Below are positions 6,603 to 14,259 of a stretch of 50,850 nucleotides of DNA, piece by piece. The DNA comes from an uncultured Clostridia bacterium. GTDB taxonomy: Bacteria; Bacillota; Clostridia; Peptostreptococcales; Anaerovoracaceae. The stretch lies in contig CALHKP010000077.1 in the NCBI GenBank assembly GCA_938034165.1, forward strand, positions 1 through 50,850, in the 5' to 3' direction. The notes beneath the pieces were generated by a model. That model had not been told where the DNA came from. It made no database searches and was given only the letters and a program-made list of their open reading frames with translations. Position 1 is the stretch's first letter; the number at the start of each line of letters is the position of its first letter. The translations under genes were made by a program, and so were the position numbers.

Positions 6603-8324
6603 TTAGTAGTTTGTGTTTCTGTTCTGGCAGTGAATTCTGCTGCAAGTCTTGCAGTCGTGAGTGCAGTCACCCATGTTCTGAACCCATTTGCCCTGAACTC
6701 CGTCTCCTTCAACAAGGCCAGCCTTCTGTCCGCGGTAGCCCTTTTTCTTTTCTGCTTCAACTTCTTCAGCAGATGCTCCGCCGATAGCCTCTTCTTCCTT
6801 GCATGCGGACATGTCGTATCCCATGTCTTCCATCTCTTTGATGTGCTGCTGGTATTCTTCTTCCTTTGCGTCCATTGCATTTGTCTGCTTTTCGGCTTCT
6901 TCTAATGCCTTTGATTTGAACACATATGATACTTCTTCTTTTTTCTCAGGGAACTTGAAACGGAGACTCTTTTCCAGAAGTCTGATTGCCGCTTCTCTGT
7001 GTCTCTTTGACAGAACGCCAAGAGATGCCATGATATAGTCGTTATCTACAAGAATTTCCGCATGGTCTGTAGGGAACAGCAGCATTCCTGTTTCGTTGTG
7101 GGCAGGGATGCTCTTCATGATTTCAACTCTGTGAGGAAGTCTTGTCAAAGCTCCGCCTGTTCCGACTATATATTTAACCTGTGTCAGGTCCTTTCCTTCT
7201 GCAACAGTACTTCTTCCGGATGGTCCGTAAATGTATCTGATCTGTCCTGCATGACGTTCAACTGCCTTAAGTACAGCTTCTTTTGTCAGTCTTTCAACCA
7301 GCTTAAATTCTGCTTCTGTCTTTGGAATTGCAACATAGCTTTCGAGTGTCTCGTCAAGGTCGATTCCCATCTTGACACATTCTTCTCTCAGCTTTTCTTC
7401 GCCGATTGATTCGATTACCTTCATTCTGTTAACGTAAACACCAAGGTCACCTTCTACGGTTCTCTTTGCCTTTGGTTCAGGTGAAATCATGATTCTTGCA
7501 ATCTTATCGGATTCTGTTGCAACTGAGTGAAGGTCTGTAGTCGCTCCGCCTACGTCGAGAACAATCAAATCGCCAAGACAGTCATAGAGAAGTTTGGTAC
7601 ATTCCATTACAGCTCCCGGTGTAGGAATGATTGGACCGTTAACCATTTCTCTTACGTGTTCCATTCCCGGTGCATGTGTGATGTGTTGCTCAAAGGCATC
7701 CTGAATTACCTTTCGACAAGGTTCAACATTCAAATCGTCAATCTTTGGATATACGTTTTCTACGTTGTAGAGCTGCTGTCCGCTTTCCTCATCAAAGATG
7801 AGTTTCATTTCTTCCTGGTTTTCGATATTTCCGGCATAAATTACAGGAATCTTAAGTCCCATGTTTCTTATCATTTCGGCATTATCAAGAGCTGTATCTC
7901 TTTCGCCGTAGTCAACACCGCCTGCAATAAGAATCAGGTTAGGATTGATTTCTTTAATCTTTGCTATATCAGTCCTTCTGAGTCTTCCGGATGTTACATA
8001 GTGAATAATTCCGCCTGCTCCAAGAGCTGCCTCTTTTGCTGCTTTTGCTGTCATGTCATACACAAGTCCGTGTACAGTCATCTTGAGACCGCCGGCAGCA
8101 GATGAAGTTGCAAGCATTTCATCATATTCGAGACTGTCAATGCCCATTTTTTTGCACAGGTCGTCGATTGCTCCCTGAAGACCGATTCTAACATCTCCAT
8201 CCATAACAGATGTAGGTGCCTGACCCTGAGCCCAGAAAATCGGATTTTCTGTGTCAAGATCTTTGAAAGCATTTACTACTGTCGTCGTAGAACCTATTTC
8301 CGCTACTAATACATCTACCTTCAT
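6603..8324 (-). CDS. GlmL/MutL-like ASKHA ATPase, probable reactivating chaperone of ornithine aminomutase
   Basis: The 573-residue protein starts with the actin-like phosphate-binding motif VAEIGSTTTVVNAF and has the matching LIVLDVGGATTDLHSV second phosphate loop near the middle, typical of GlmL (glutamate mutase accessory MutL). GlmL-like proteins are thought to reactivate cobalamin mutases by exchanging damaged cofactor at the expense of ATP. Placement between oraE and orr fits service to OraSE. The C-terminal tail after a charged coiled-coil-like stretch (about 450-540) ends in GDCTHDCKTCSRIHC, a cysteine cluster of C-x3-C-x2-C-x4-C spacing that could bind metal or an iron-sulfur cluster and is not part of the ATPase core. 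The gap to oraE is 158 nt and holds a strong hairpin (8415-8438), so its expression may be set below that of oraE. Confidence 0.8.
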   Translation of the reverse strand: MKVDVLVAEIGSTTTVVNAFKDLDTENPIFWAQGQAPTSVMDGDVRIGLQGAIDDLCKKMGIDSLEYDEMLATSSAAGGLKMTVHGLVYDMTAKAAKEAALGAGGIIHYVTSGRLRRTDIAKIKEINPNLILIAGGVDYGERDTALDNAEMIRNMGLKIPVIYAGNIENQEEMKLIFDEESGQQLYNVENVYPKIDDLNVEPCRKVIQDAFEQHITHAPGMEHVREMVNGPIIPTPGAVMECTKLLYDCLGDLIVLDVGGATTDLHSVATESDKIARIMISPEPKAKRTVEGDLGVYVNRMKVIESIGEEKLREECVKMGIDLDETLESYVAIPKTEAEFKLVERLTKEAVLKAVERHAGQIRYIYGPSGRSTVAEGKDLTQVKYIVGTGGALTRLPHRVEIMKSIPAHNETGMLLFPTDHAEILVDNDYIMASLGVLSKRHREAAIRLLEKSLRFKFPEKKEEVSYVFKSKALEEAEKQTNAMDAKEEEYQQHIKEMEDMGYDMSACKEEEAIGGASAEEVEAEKKKGYRGQKAGLVEGDGVQGKWVQNMGDCTHDCKTCSRIHCQNRNTNY

Positions 8325-8414
8325 ACTTTTTCCTTTCTCCGTATTATTTAACTTACCTTTGCGTCTATGTTATCGCGTTTCGCTGTTGTTTTCAAATTTA
8401 ATTTTATTAACAAA

Positions 8415-8438
8415 TGGGGCGGGCTAATGCCCGCCCCA
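8415..8438 (-). terminator. strong intercistronic hairpin between oraE and the GlmL-like gene
   Basis: TGGGGCGGGC (8415-8424) and GCCCGCCCCA (8429-8438) form a perfect 10-bp GC-rich stem with a 4-nt loop. On the minus strand it is followed by ATTTGTTAATAAA, a poor T-run. It is therefore more likely a partial terminator or an mRNA 3'-end stabiliser that raises oraE message over the distal genes than a full stop. Confidence 0.6.
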
Positions 8439-8482
8439 AATGTCTGTCTAACTATTAGTGCTACGTAGTTATACTTTTTATA

Positions 8483-10699
8483 TTAGAGTTCTCCTCTTCT
8501 TCTCATAGCTTCTTCTGCTAAGAATGTAGCTACATCGATACCGTGAGAATCTCTTCCGAATCCTTCGTCAATACCTGTTGCTCTAGCATCTTCAGGAATT
8601 ACCTGAGTACCGCCTGCACAGATAATAACTTTGTCTCTGATACCTTTTTCTACTGCAAGTTCGTGAATTCTCTTCATGTTCTTGTAGTGGATGTTATCGT
8701 GAGAAATGATAGTTGATGCCATGATAGCATTAGCATTTAATTCTACTGCAGCGTCAACAAGTTTTTCTACAGGAACTGATGTTCCGAGGTAGTTTACTTT
8801 GATACCCCATTTTTCGATTCCGCCGTGCTTGATGTTGATGATTTCACGAAGACCTACTGAGTGTTCGTCTTCACCAACTGTACCGCAAACTACTACCATT
8901 GGATGTTCTTCGAATTCCTTGTATAAAGTTGCGTCATCAAGGTGATGTGGTTCAGGTGGAATTTCAAGAGTTGATGGGTCTACGTCAAAGTTAACTTTAC
9001 CCTTCATTTCAATTCTTGTACCTTCTGCTTCCTGCATTACTTCTTTACTTGTAACTTCTGGGTTTTCAAGTCCAAGTTTTCTACCGATTTCAAGAGCAGC
9101 AGCTTCTGCAGTTCTTGTATTTGCAGGAATCATCATTGTCATAAGAACTACGCCGTCTCCGCACCATTCCATTTCAGGTTTGATTGCATCGCCGTCTAAG
9201 TACTTAGTAACTTTTTCTAATCTGCGGTCTACGCAGTCATCTTCGTTAAGTTCGTCGATGAATACGATTTTGCTTCTGTCTTCAAATGTACATCCGCCGA
9301 TAAGAGCTGATGGATTTTCAGGATCTCCGCCGTACTGTTCTACGTTGTTATATCCGTAGTGAGCAGTTACAGGAGCCATGTAGTCTTCTTCTCTTTCGAA
9401 GATGTAACCGTAGCCTACGCCACCTTCGATCTTTCTTGCGATACCGTCTCCGTTTCTTTCAGGATATTTAGCTGAGTCAACGAAGAATCCTTCCTGTACA
9501 GCCTGGAAGTATCCACCAACTTCGATGATTTCTTCCATGAACAGGCAAGCTCTTTCTTTGATGTCTCTAGCATTTTCTCTTAAAGGACCATCCTTCTTGA
9601 GTTCGATCATTTCCATCAGACCGTCCATACCGATTAATGCCTGTTTAGCATTGTCGCAAGCTTCCATGTTATAGATGTGCCATGGAACGTTTCTTCCTTC
9701 GTCAGGAGTGATTGTTGACTGAATGTCTGCGCTTGTCAGTTTTGAAATGAACATGTTCATTACATGTGTAACTGTAGCTTCTCTTACTGATGAGCAGATG
9801 TATTTTGTGTTCTGCTGAGCTCTCATCTTGTATCTTCCGCAGATGTCTCTAAGAGCTACTGCATAAGGAAGGTCAAGATACATACATGGAGCCGGAGTTG
9901 CTGTTGGAGGTACAGTTGACAGAGCGATATGGTCTGGCTTGATACCAACTCTTTCTGAGAACAGTGAGTTGATAGCGTGCTGAACGATAAGTTCAGGCAT
10001 TACCTTCCAAGCTTCTCTAGCTGTAGCGTTAGCATTGTGAGCACCGTCAATCTGAAGAATTCCTGCCCAAGCAAGGATTTTCTTTGATTCGCAAGCGTCA
10101 ACGAATGATCTTACGCAGTTGATATCTCTGTATAGTACGTTGTACTGAGGGTCCTGGTGAGCACCGGCAATACCTTCTTCAGCGAACATTACAGCAACGT
10201 CAGGACCAGCTACACCTGATACATATGAATGGTAGTTGATTGGACGTCCTACTTCTTCTTCGATAAGGTCGAGGGCCTTTCTCTGTGCTCTAACCTGTTT
10301 TCTTGTTACAGGAATACCACCGATACCCTGTGGAGTACCTTCCATAAGACCATCGATATGTGACTGGCCCATGTGTCTGATAACCATGATATGGTCAGCG
10401 CCATGCCAAGCTGCCATTCTCATTCTTCTGATATCGTCTTCAAATCTACCTGAAGCGATTTCAGTTGTGATTACTGGAAGTGGCTGTGGGTCGATGTCTC
10501 CGAAATACTTAGCAGGAGGTAGTGGAACACTCTGCTTTAGAGGTTCTGAACAATCCTTGTATTCGAAAGGTCCCATTTTGATTCCAGGAGCTGGAGTTCT
10601 CCAAGTCCAACCACGTCTTTTTGGCTCATATTTGTCGAGGTCTTTTATGATTTCTCTAACATCAAGCTTTTCGTTATGCTTTAAGATCATATCTGCCAT
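8483..10699 (-). CDS. oraE: D-ornithine 4,5-aminomutase, catalytic (E) subunit
   Basis: With OraS it converts D-ornithine to (2R,4S)-2,4-diaminopentanoate using adenosylcobalamin and PLP. The 738-residue length fits the family. The C-terminal Rossmann domain has the cobalamin-binding DxHxxG motif as GEDEHSVGL, with the axial His at residue 613. Eleven residues later, IINIKHGG places Lys624 exactly where the C. sticklandii enzyme has its PLP Schiff-base lysine (His618 and Lys629 there, from memory). The N-terminal part is the TIM-barrel mutase core. The gene starts 2 nt after the oraS stop, with its GGAGGT inside the last oraS codons, so the two subunits are translationally coupled. The strongly conserved sequence and expected motifs make the call secure. 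Confidence 0.97.
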   Translation of the reverse strand: MADMILKHNEKLDVREIIKDLDKYEPKRRGWTWRTPAPGIKMGPFEYKDCSEPLKQSVPLPPAKYFGDIDPQPLPVITTEIASGRFEDDIRRMRMAAWHGADHIMVIRHMGQSHIDGLMEGTPQGIGGIPVTRKQVRAQRKALDLIEEEVGRPINYHSYVSGVAGPDVAVMFAEEGIAGAHQDPQYNVLYRDINCVRSFVDACESKKILAWAGILQIDGAHNANATAREAWKVMPELIVQHAINSLFSERVGIKPDHIALSTVPPTATPAPCMYLDLPYAVALRDICGRYKMRAQQNTKYICSSVREATVTHVMNMFISKLTSADIQSTITPDEGRNVPWHIYNMEACDNAKQALIGMDGLMEMIELKKDGPLRENARDIKERACLFMEEIIEVGGYFQAVQEGFFVDSAKYPERNGDGIARKIEGGVGYGYIFEREEDYMAPVTAHYGYNNVEQYGGDPENPSALIGGCTFEDRSKIVFIDELNEDDCVDRRLEKVTKYLDGDAIKPEMEWCGDGVVLMTMMIPANTRTAEAAALEIGRKLGLENPEVTSKEVMQEAEGTRIEMKGKVNFDVDPSTLEIPPEPHHLDDATLYKEFEEHPMVVVCGTVGEDEHSVGLREIINIKHGGIEKWGIKVNYLGTSVPVEKLVDAAVELNANAIMASTIISHDNIHYKNMKRIHELAVEKGIRDKVIICAGGTQVIPEDARATGIDEGFGRDSHGIDVATFLAEEAMRRRGEL

Positions 10700-10701
10700 T
10701 C

Positions 10702-11064
10702 TTATTTACCTCCCTTGAATAGTGCAACTGCATCATCCCAGTATTCACCGTTAGCTAATGCAATGCTTGCGTCTCTGATTGACATATCTTTATCTTTTGC
10801 GACTTTGTAAACAACGTGGCCTGCACCGTGTCCCATGAGACCTCTGTCCATACAACCGTCAACAATTTTCTGAGTGTCAAGGGATGAAACACCCATTCTT
10901 AAAAGTACTGATCTTTCAACAGATGGAGTAGTATTCTTTCTTCCCAGTTCAAGTAAAGGTGCTACTACCTGTTCTGTTAATTCCCAGAATCTGTCATACA
11001 GTTCTTCATCTGTAAGATTAGCTATATGCTTTCTTCTCTGTTCGAAATCGTCTTCTCTTCTCAT
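10702..11064 (-). CDS. oraS: D-ornithine 4,5-aminomutase, small (S) subunit
   Basis: The 120-residue OraS partner stabilises the cobalamin/PLP holoenzyme formed with OraE. The sequence is the typical small, charged OraS protein (NLTDEELYDRFWELTEQVV near residues 16-34; GRKNTTPSVERSVLLRMG in the middle) and has no cofactor motif of its own. It lies directly ahead of oraE with a 2-nt gap and 34 nt after ortB. The start ATG is preceded by AAGGAGAA. Identification rests on length, sequence character and the invariant pairing with oraE. Confidence 0.95.
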   Translation of the reverse strand: MRREDDFEQRRKHIANLTDEELYDRFWELTEQVVAPLLELGRKNTTPSVERSVLLRMGVSSLDTQKIVDGCMDRGLMGHGAGHVVYKVAKDKDMSIRDASIALANGEYWDDAVALFKGGK

Positions 11065-11098
11065 TCTTTTTCTCCTTAATTTCTTAAGTTTCTAATTA

Positions 11099-12505
11099 TT
11101 AAAGTCCTAAAGTTTCCTTTACGAAATCAACGTTAGTCTTAGTTTCTACTGCTAAGAATTCTAAGTCAGCTTCTGTTGGAACTTCAACGCCTGCCTTCTT
11201 AACAGCCTTCTTGATAAGTGACTTTCTGAAGTGTTCGATGTCAGCTTCTTTGTGCTGAACGAATCCTGGGTTTTCAGGAAGGATGATGTTTTCACCCGGT
11301 TTGTCTTCTTCCTGTGGGTTACCGAATCTGATATCGATTCCGTTATCTCTAGCAAATGAAAGCTGTGGCTGGATGTGCTTTCCTGCTCCAGTGTATTCAG
11401 TTTCACTGATTACGATAACTGCATCTTCAGGTAATTCACGAGCAAGTGAGAATGCTGCTGCAAGAGCAGTGTTTCCTGCAGGACCTCTTTCGATACCTTC
11501 TAAGTTAGCAAGAGCTTCTGTCATGTACATAACTTCACCCTGTGTAACTGTAACGTATCTATCCATGTAACGAAGTGGTCTAGCAGCACTTCTTGGAACG
11601 TCTGAGTGGTCTGGGTCTGTTGCATAAGGAACACCAAATCCAGTATGTCCTGTTGTGCATGATTTCTTGTTGAACTGTTCGTCTGAAGCCATGTGAAGAC
11701 CTGTAAGGTCGATTGAAGCTGAAACCATTTCTGTGTTTGTAGCGCCAGCCTTGATCAGACCACGAGCAGTACCAGTCATCATACCGCCACCAGCGTTTGT
11801 GCAAACTACCATTTCAGGATCTTTTCCTACTAATTCACGACACTGCATAGCGATTTCGTAACCAAGTGTTTCTACACCTGCGATACCAAATGGTGAGTAC
11901 AGTGATGCGTTGAAGTAGTGAGTATCTTCTAATACTGAAAGGAATGTATAGAATAATTCAGGTCCTACTGTAAGCTGAATTACTTCTGCGCCGTAAGCTT
12001 CGCATTTTCTTGCTTTTTCAACGATTTCAGGCTGTCCAACTCCGTGTGAGTCATAGCATTCCTGAACGATGATACATTCAAGACCCTGCATAGCAGCCTG
12101 TGAAGCTACTGCAGCACCGTAGTTACCTGATGTAGCTGCGATAACACCTTTGTATCCTAATTTCTTAGCGTGAGCAACTGCACATGCAGCTCTTCTAGCC
12201 TTGAAGCTTCCTGATGCGTTTGCTGCTTCGTCCTTTGCGAAGATTCTAGCACCGTATCCAGGTTTAGCATATTTTCTTGAAAGAGCTGAAAGGTTTCTTA
12301 ACTCGATAAGCGGAGTGTTACCTACAGCTGTTCTTGCCTGAATTTTTGCTACTTCGTCAAGAGTGTATCCTGTTGACTTCATTAATGCTTCGTAATCAAA
12401 TGCAACTGAACCTGATTCAAAATCTGCGTAGTCTAAACCTAACGCTTCTTTCATAATGTCATTTGATCTTCCCATTACGGAATCGTAATCTTTTGCTAAT
12501 GCCAT
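11099..12505 (-). CDS. ortB: 2-amino-4-oxopentanoate thiolase, PLP (beta) subunit
   Basis: With OrtA it cleaves 2-amino-4-oxopentanoate with CoA to acetyl-CoA and alanine, the energy-yielding step of ornithine oxidation. The 468-residue protein has a threonine-synthase-like fold-II PLP enzyme architecture: the Schiff-base lysine lies in ANASGSFKARRAA (about residues 96-108), followed by the ATSGNYGAAVA phosphate/substrate loop and a glycine-rich NAGGGMMTGT cofactor loop. Its ATG overlaps the ortA stop as TAATG, with GGAGGTGA just upstream, indicating translational coupling. Order and neighbours match known ort operons. Confidence 0.95.
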   Translation of the reverse strand: MALAKDYDSVMGRSNDIMKEALGLDYADFESGSVAFDYEALMKSTGYTLDEVAKIQARTAVGNTPLIELRNLSALSRKYAKPGYGARIFAKDEAANASGSFKARRAACAVAHAKKLGYKGVIAATSGNYGAAVASQAAMQGLECIIVQECYDSHGVGQPEIVEKARKCEAYGAEVIQLTVGPELFYTFLSVLEDTHYFNASLYSPFGIAGVETLGYEIAMQCRELVGKDPEMVVCTNAGGGMMTGTARGLIKAGATNTEMVSASIDLTGLHMASDEQFNKKSCTTGHTGFGVPYATDPDHSDVPRSAARPLRYMDRYVTVTQGEVMYMTEALANLEGIERGPAGNTALAAAFSLARELPEDAVIVISETEYTGAGKHIQPQLSFARDNGIDIRFGNPQEEDKPGENIILPENPGFVQHKEADIEHFRKSLIKKAVKKAGVEVPTEADLEFLAVETKTNVDFVKETLGL

Positions 12506-12804
12506 TATTTGTCACCTCCGAACATGATTTCTCTAAGCTGCTTGTCAATCTGAACGATTTCAGGGACAAATTTACCATAGCTATGAGTATAATATGGGTT
12601 TACTTCGATTAATGTACCCTTTTCAAGACGATTTGCTGCTGTCTTAATTGTAACAACATCACCGATTTCTGCATCTTCCTGCAGGAATCCTTTTGTCCAC
12701 ATTTCTAAGTCACATTTCTGTGTATCTGCTGGAATTTTAGCAGTTCTTTCTTCAGCTTTTAAAACAACTGAATGAATACGAACCCATTCACCTTTTTTAA
12801 CCAT
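12505..12804 (-). CDS. ortA: 2-amino-4-oxopentanoate thiolase, small (alpha) subunit
   Basis: The 99-residue OrtA is required together with OrtB for thiolase activity. It is a small beta-rich protein without a recognisable cofactor motif (VRIHSVVLKAEERTAKIPAD near the N-terminus). The stop codon shares one base with the ortB start. AAGGAG precedes the ATG. A hairpin in the 97-nt gap to ord (12833-12868) may tune the ratio of ord to the thiolase genes. Confidence 0.93.
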   Translation of the reverse strand: MVKKGEWVRIHSVVLKAEERTAKIPADTQKCDLEMWTKGFLQEDAEIGDVVTIKTAANRLEKGTLIEVNPYYTHSYGKFVPEIVQIDKQLREIMFGGDK

Positions 12805-12832
12805 TTTATAGCACTCCTTATAACATTAACAA

Positions 12833-12868
12833 ACGCGGGAGTGGATTGTTTCCATCCCCCTCCTGCGT
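12833..12868 (-). other. intercistronic hairpin between ord and ortA
   Basis: On the minus strand, ACGC-GGAG-GGAT segments (12868-12851) pair with ATCC-CTCC-GCGT (12846-12833), a bulged stem of about 12 pairs followed by TTGTTAATGTT. It could act as a partial terminator or an RNA-processing signal inside the ornithine operon. Confidence 0.45.
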
Positions 12869-12901
12869 CTATTTTCTTTTTAATAATTATTTTCTGTCCT
12901 A

Positions 12902-13960
12902 TTATTTTACGATTTTCTTGTCTGGGCAGATTCTGTCTCTCAGGTCTCCCATAAGAGCTCTTGGAACTGGAAGGTCAATCATTGTCTTCAGACCAGCTTC
13001 AGCATTGATAACCTGTGGAATCATGTTTACGCACATAGCGATTGTTCCAAGACCACCTTCAACTTCTGGGCTGTTAACCATGTTTACGTTTGGAGTTCCC
13101 TTGATGATTACATAGTCACCAGTCTGAACGCCAACCTGTTCAGGTTCGATCTGCTGTGGGTGTTCCATTCTAACTTCCATACCGTTGCTTAGAGTAGCAT
13201 CAGCAGTCATAGCAACACCTGCGCATGATCCAGCTGCAGCGAATCCGTGAGGTGACTTTCTGTCAACGTCAGTTGTGATTGGGTTCATGTCCTGAGCGAA
13301 CTTATCAACTGATAGTCCAAGACCTTCAGCGATCATTCCTACTGATTCAGCGAATCCAACGTGTCCAGCCATTGTTCCGTTAGCTTTTCTTTCGAGGAAT
13401 TCTTCAACTGAGATACCGATTCCCTGTTCTTCCATTACAGCCTTACCGAATGGTGACAGTGAGTTAACTCTTCTTGAAAGGATGTGTTCTACGTCTACCA
13501 TGCATCCTGTCATAACAAGAACAAGAAGGTCCATGATGTGTCCTGGGTTGATACCAGTTCCTAGGCATGATACGCCGTTTTCTTTAGCGATCTTGTCAAG
13601 TTCAGCAGCTAGTTCTGGTTCCTGTGCAGCAGGGTAAGCCATTTCTTCAGCTGAAGTGATAACGTTGATCTTCTGTTCCATGATGTACTTTAATTTGTCA
13701 AATGCATTCTTTGTGAATGAGTCTGTGCAAAGAAGAACGATGTCAGCAGCACCCGGTTTGATAGCATCTTTGTAGTCCTGAATGATAACGTCAGGTCTGT
13801 CGCCTCTTTCAGTCTTGATGTAATCGTACATTGAAGTACCGATCTTCTTGCCTCTACCTACTGCTCCTACGATGTCTACACCTTTCTTTGAAAGCAGCAT
13901 GTCAGCCATTCCGCCACCCATAGCGCCAAGACCCCAGATAATTACTTTTACATTTTCCAT
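12902..13960 (-). CDS. ord: 2,4-diaminopentanoate dehydrogenase
   Basis: Ord oxidatively deaminates 2,4-diaminopentanoate to 2-amino-4-oxopentanoate with NAD(P)+. The 352-residue protein opens with a Rossmann nucleotide-binding loop, IIWGLGAMGGGMADML (residues 7-22), and has the dihydrodipicolinate-reductase-like catalytic segment SCLGTGINPGHIMDLL in the middle. It is the first gene of the ornithine operon, preceded by a sigma-54 promoter (14069-14084) and a leader of about 98 nt. AAGGAGAGAAAAGC before the ATG supports the start. Confidence 0.96.
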   Translation of the reverse strand: MENVKVIIWGLGAMGGGMADMLLSKKGVDIVGAVGRGKKIGTSMYDYIKTERGDRPDVIIQDYKDAIKPGAADIVLLCTDSFTKNAFDKLKYIMEQKINVITSAEEMAYPAAQEPELAAELDKIAKENGVSCLGTGINPGHIMDLLVLVMTGCMVDVEHILSRRVNSLSPFGKAVMEEQGIGISVEEFLERKANGTMAGHVGFAESVGMIAEGLGLSVDKFAQDMNPITTDVDRKSPHGFAAAGSCAGVAMTADATLSNGMEVRMEHPQQIEPEQVGVQTGDYVIIKGTPNVNMVNSPEVEGGLGTIAMCVNMIPQVINAEAGLKTMIDLPVPRALMGDLRDRICPDKKIVK

Positions 13961-14068
13961 TGCTTTTCTCTCCTTTTGTTAAAAAACTTTTTATAAAAAA
14001 TATAACTACTCCATAACGGCACGTAGAATATTTTCTCACGCTACCATTATCGTGTTGCCATAATTAAA

Positions 14069-14084
14069 AGCAAATTCTATGCCA
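14069..14084 (-). promoter_or_regulatory. sigma-54 promoter of the ornithine operon
   Basis: On the minus strand, TGGCATAGAATTTGCT (14084 down to 14069) matches the -24/-12 consensus TGGCAC-N5-TTGCW, with GG and GC spaced correctly. Only one consensus base differs (T for C). Transcription would start near 14058, giving a leader of about 98 nt before ord. The neighbouring AAA+ activator gene ends only 175 nt upstream. Confidence 0.85.
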
Positions 14085-14220
14085 AACCGATTCTTGTATG
14101 CAAGATTTTCATTCTGAATAATCGACGTCCATTTTTCAATGCTTTTTTCGAACATTATTAAGTTTTCAGAATGTTTATCCATTTTGTTAATCAGATTTCG
14201 CTTCCAAAAAACGGCTTTAG

Positions 14221-14236
14221 TGCAAATTTTTTTGCT
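14221..14236. promoter_or_regulatory. candidate activator-binding site 1 (UAS)
   Basis: TGCAAATTTTTTTGCT fits the pattern TGCAA-N6-TTGCW. Its centre is about 170 bp upstream of the predicted sigma-54 start, a normal enhancer distance. It lies just past the activator gene's stop codon. From memory, RocR sites in Bacillus are similar TGCAAAA/TTTTGCA palindromes. Confidence 0.55.
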
Positions 14237-14243
14237 ATTTTAA

Positions 14244-14259
14244 TGCAAATTATTTTGCA
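14244..14259. promoter_or_regulatory. candidate activator-binding site 2 (UAS)
   Basis: TGCAAATTATTTTGCA is an inverted repeat, TGCAAA-N4-TTTGCA (pattern TGCAA-N6-TTGCA). It lies 23 bp from site 1 and ends next to the activator's stop codon. Two phased sites at -170 and -193 are typical of enhancers for sigma-54 activators. Confidence 0.6.

Noticed and set aside
7527..8105. 192-codon plus-strand frame opposite the GlmL-like ATPase gene
   Set aside because: Shadow of a strongly conserved coding region; no start signal and no recognisable domain.
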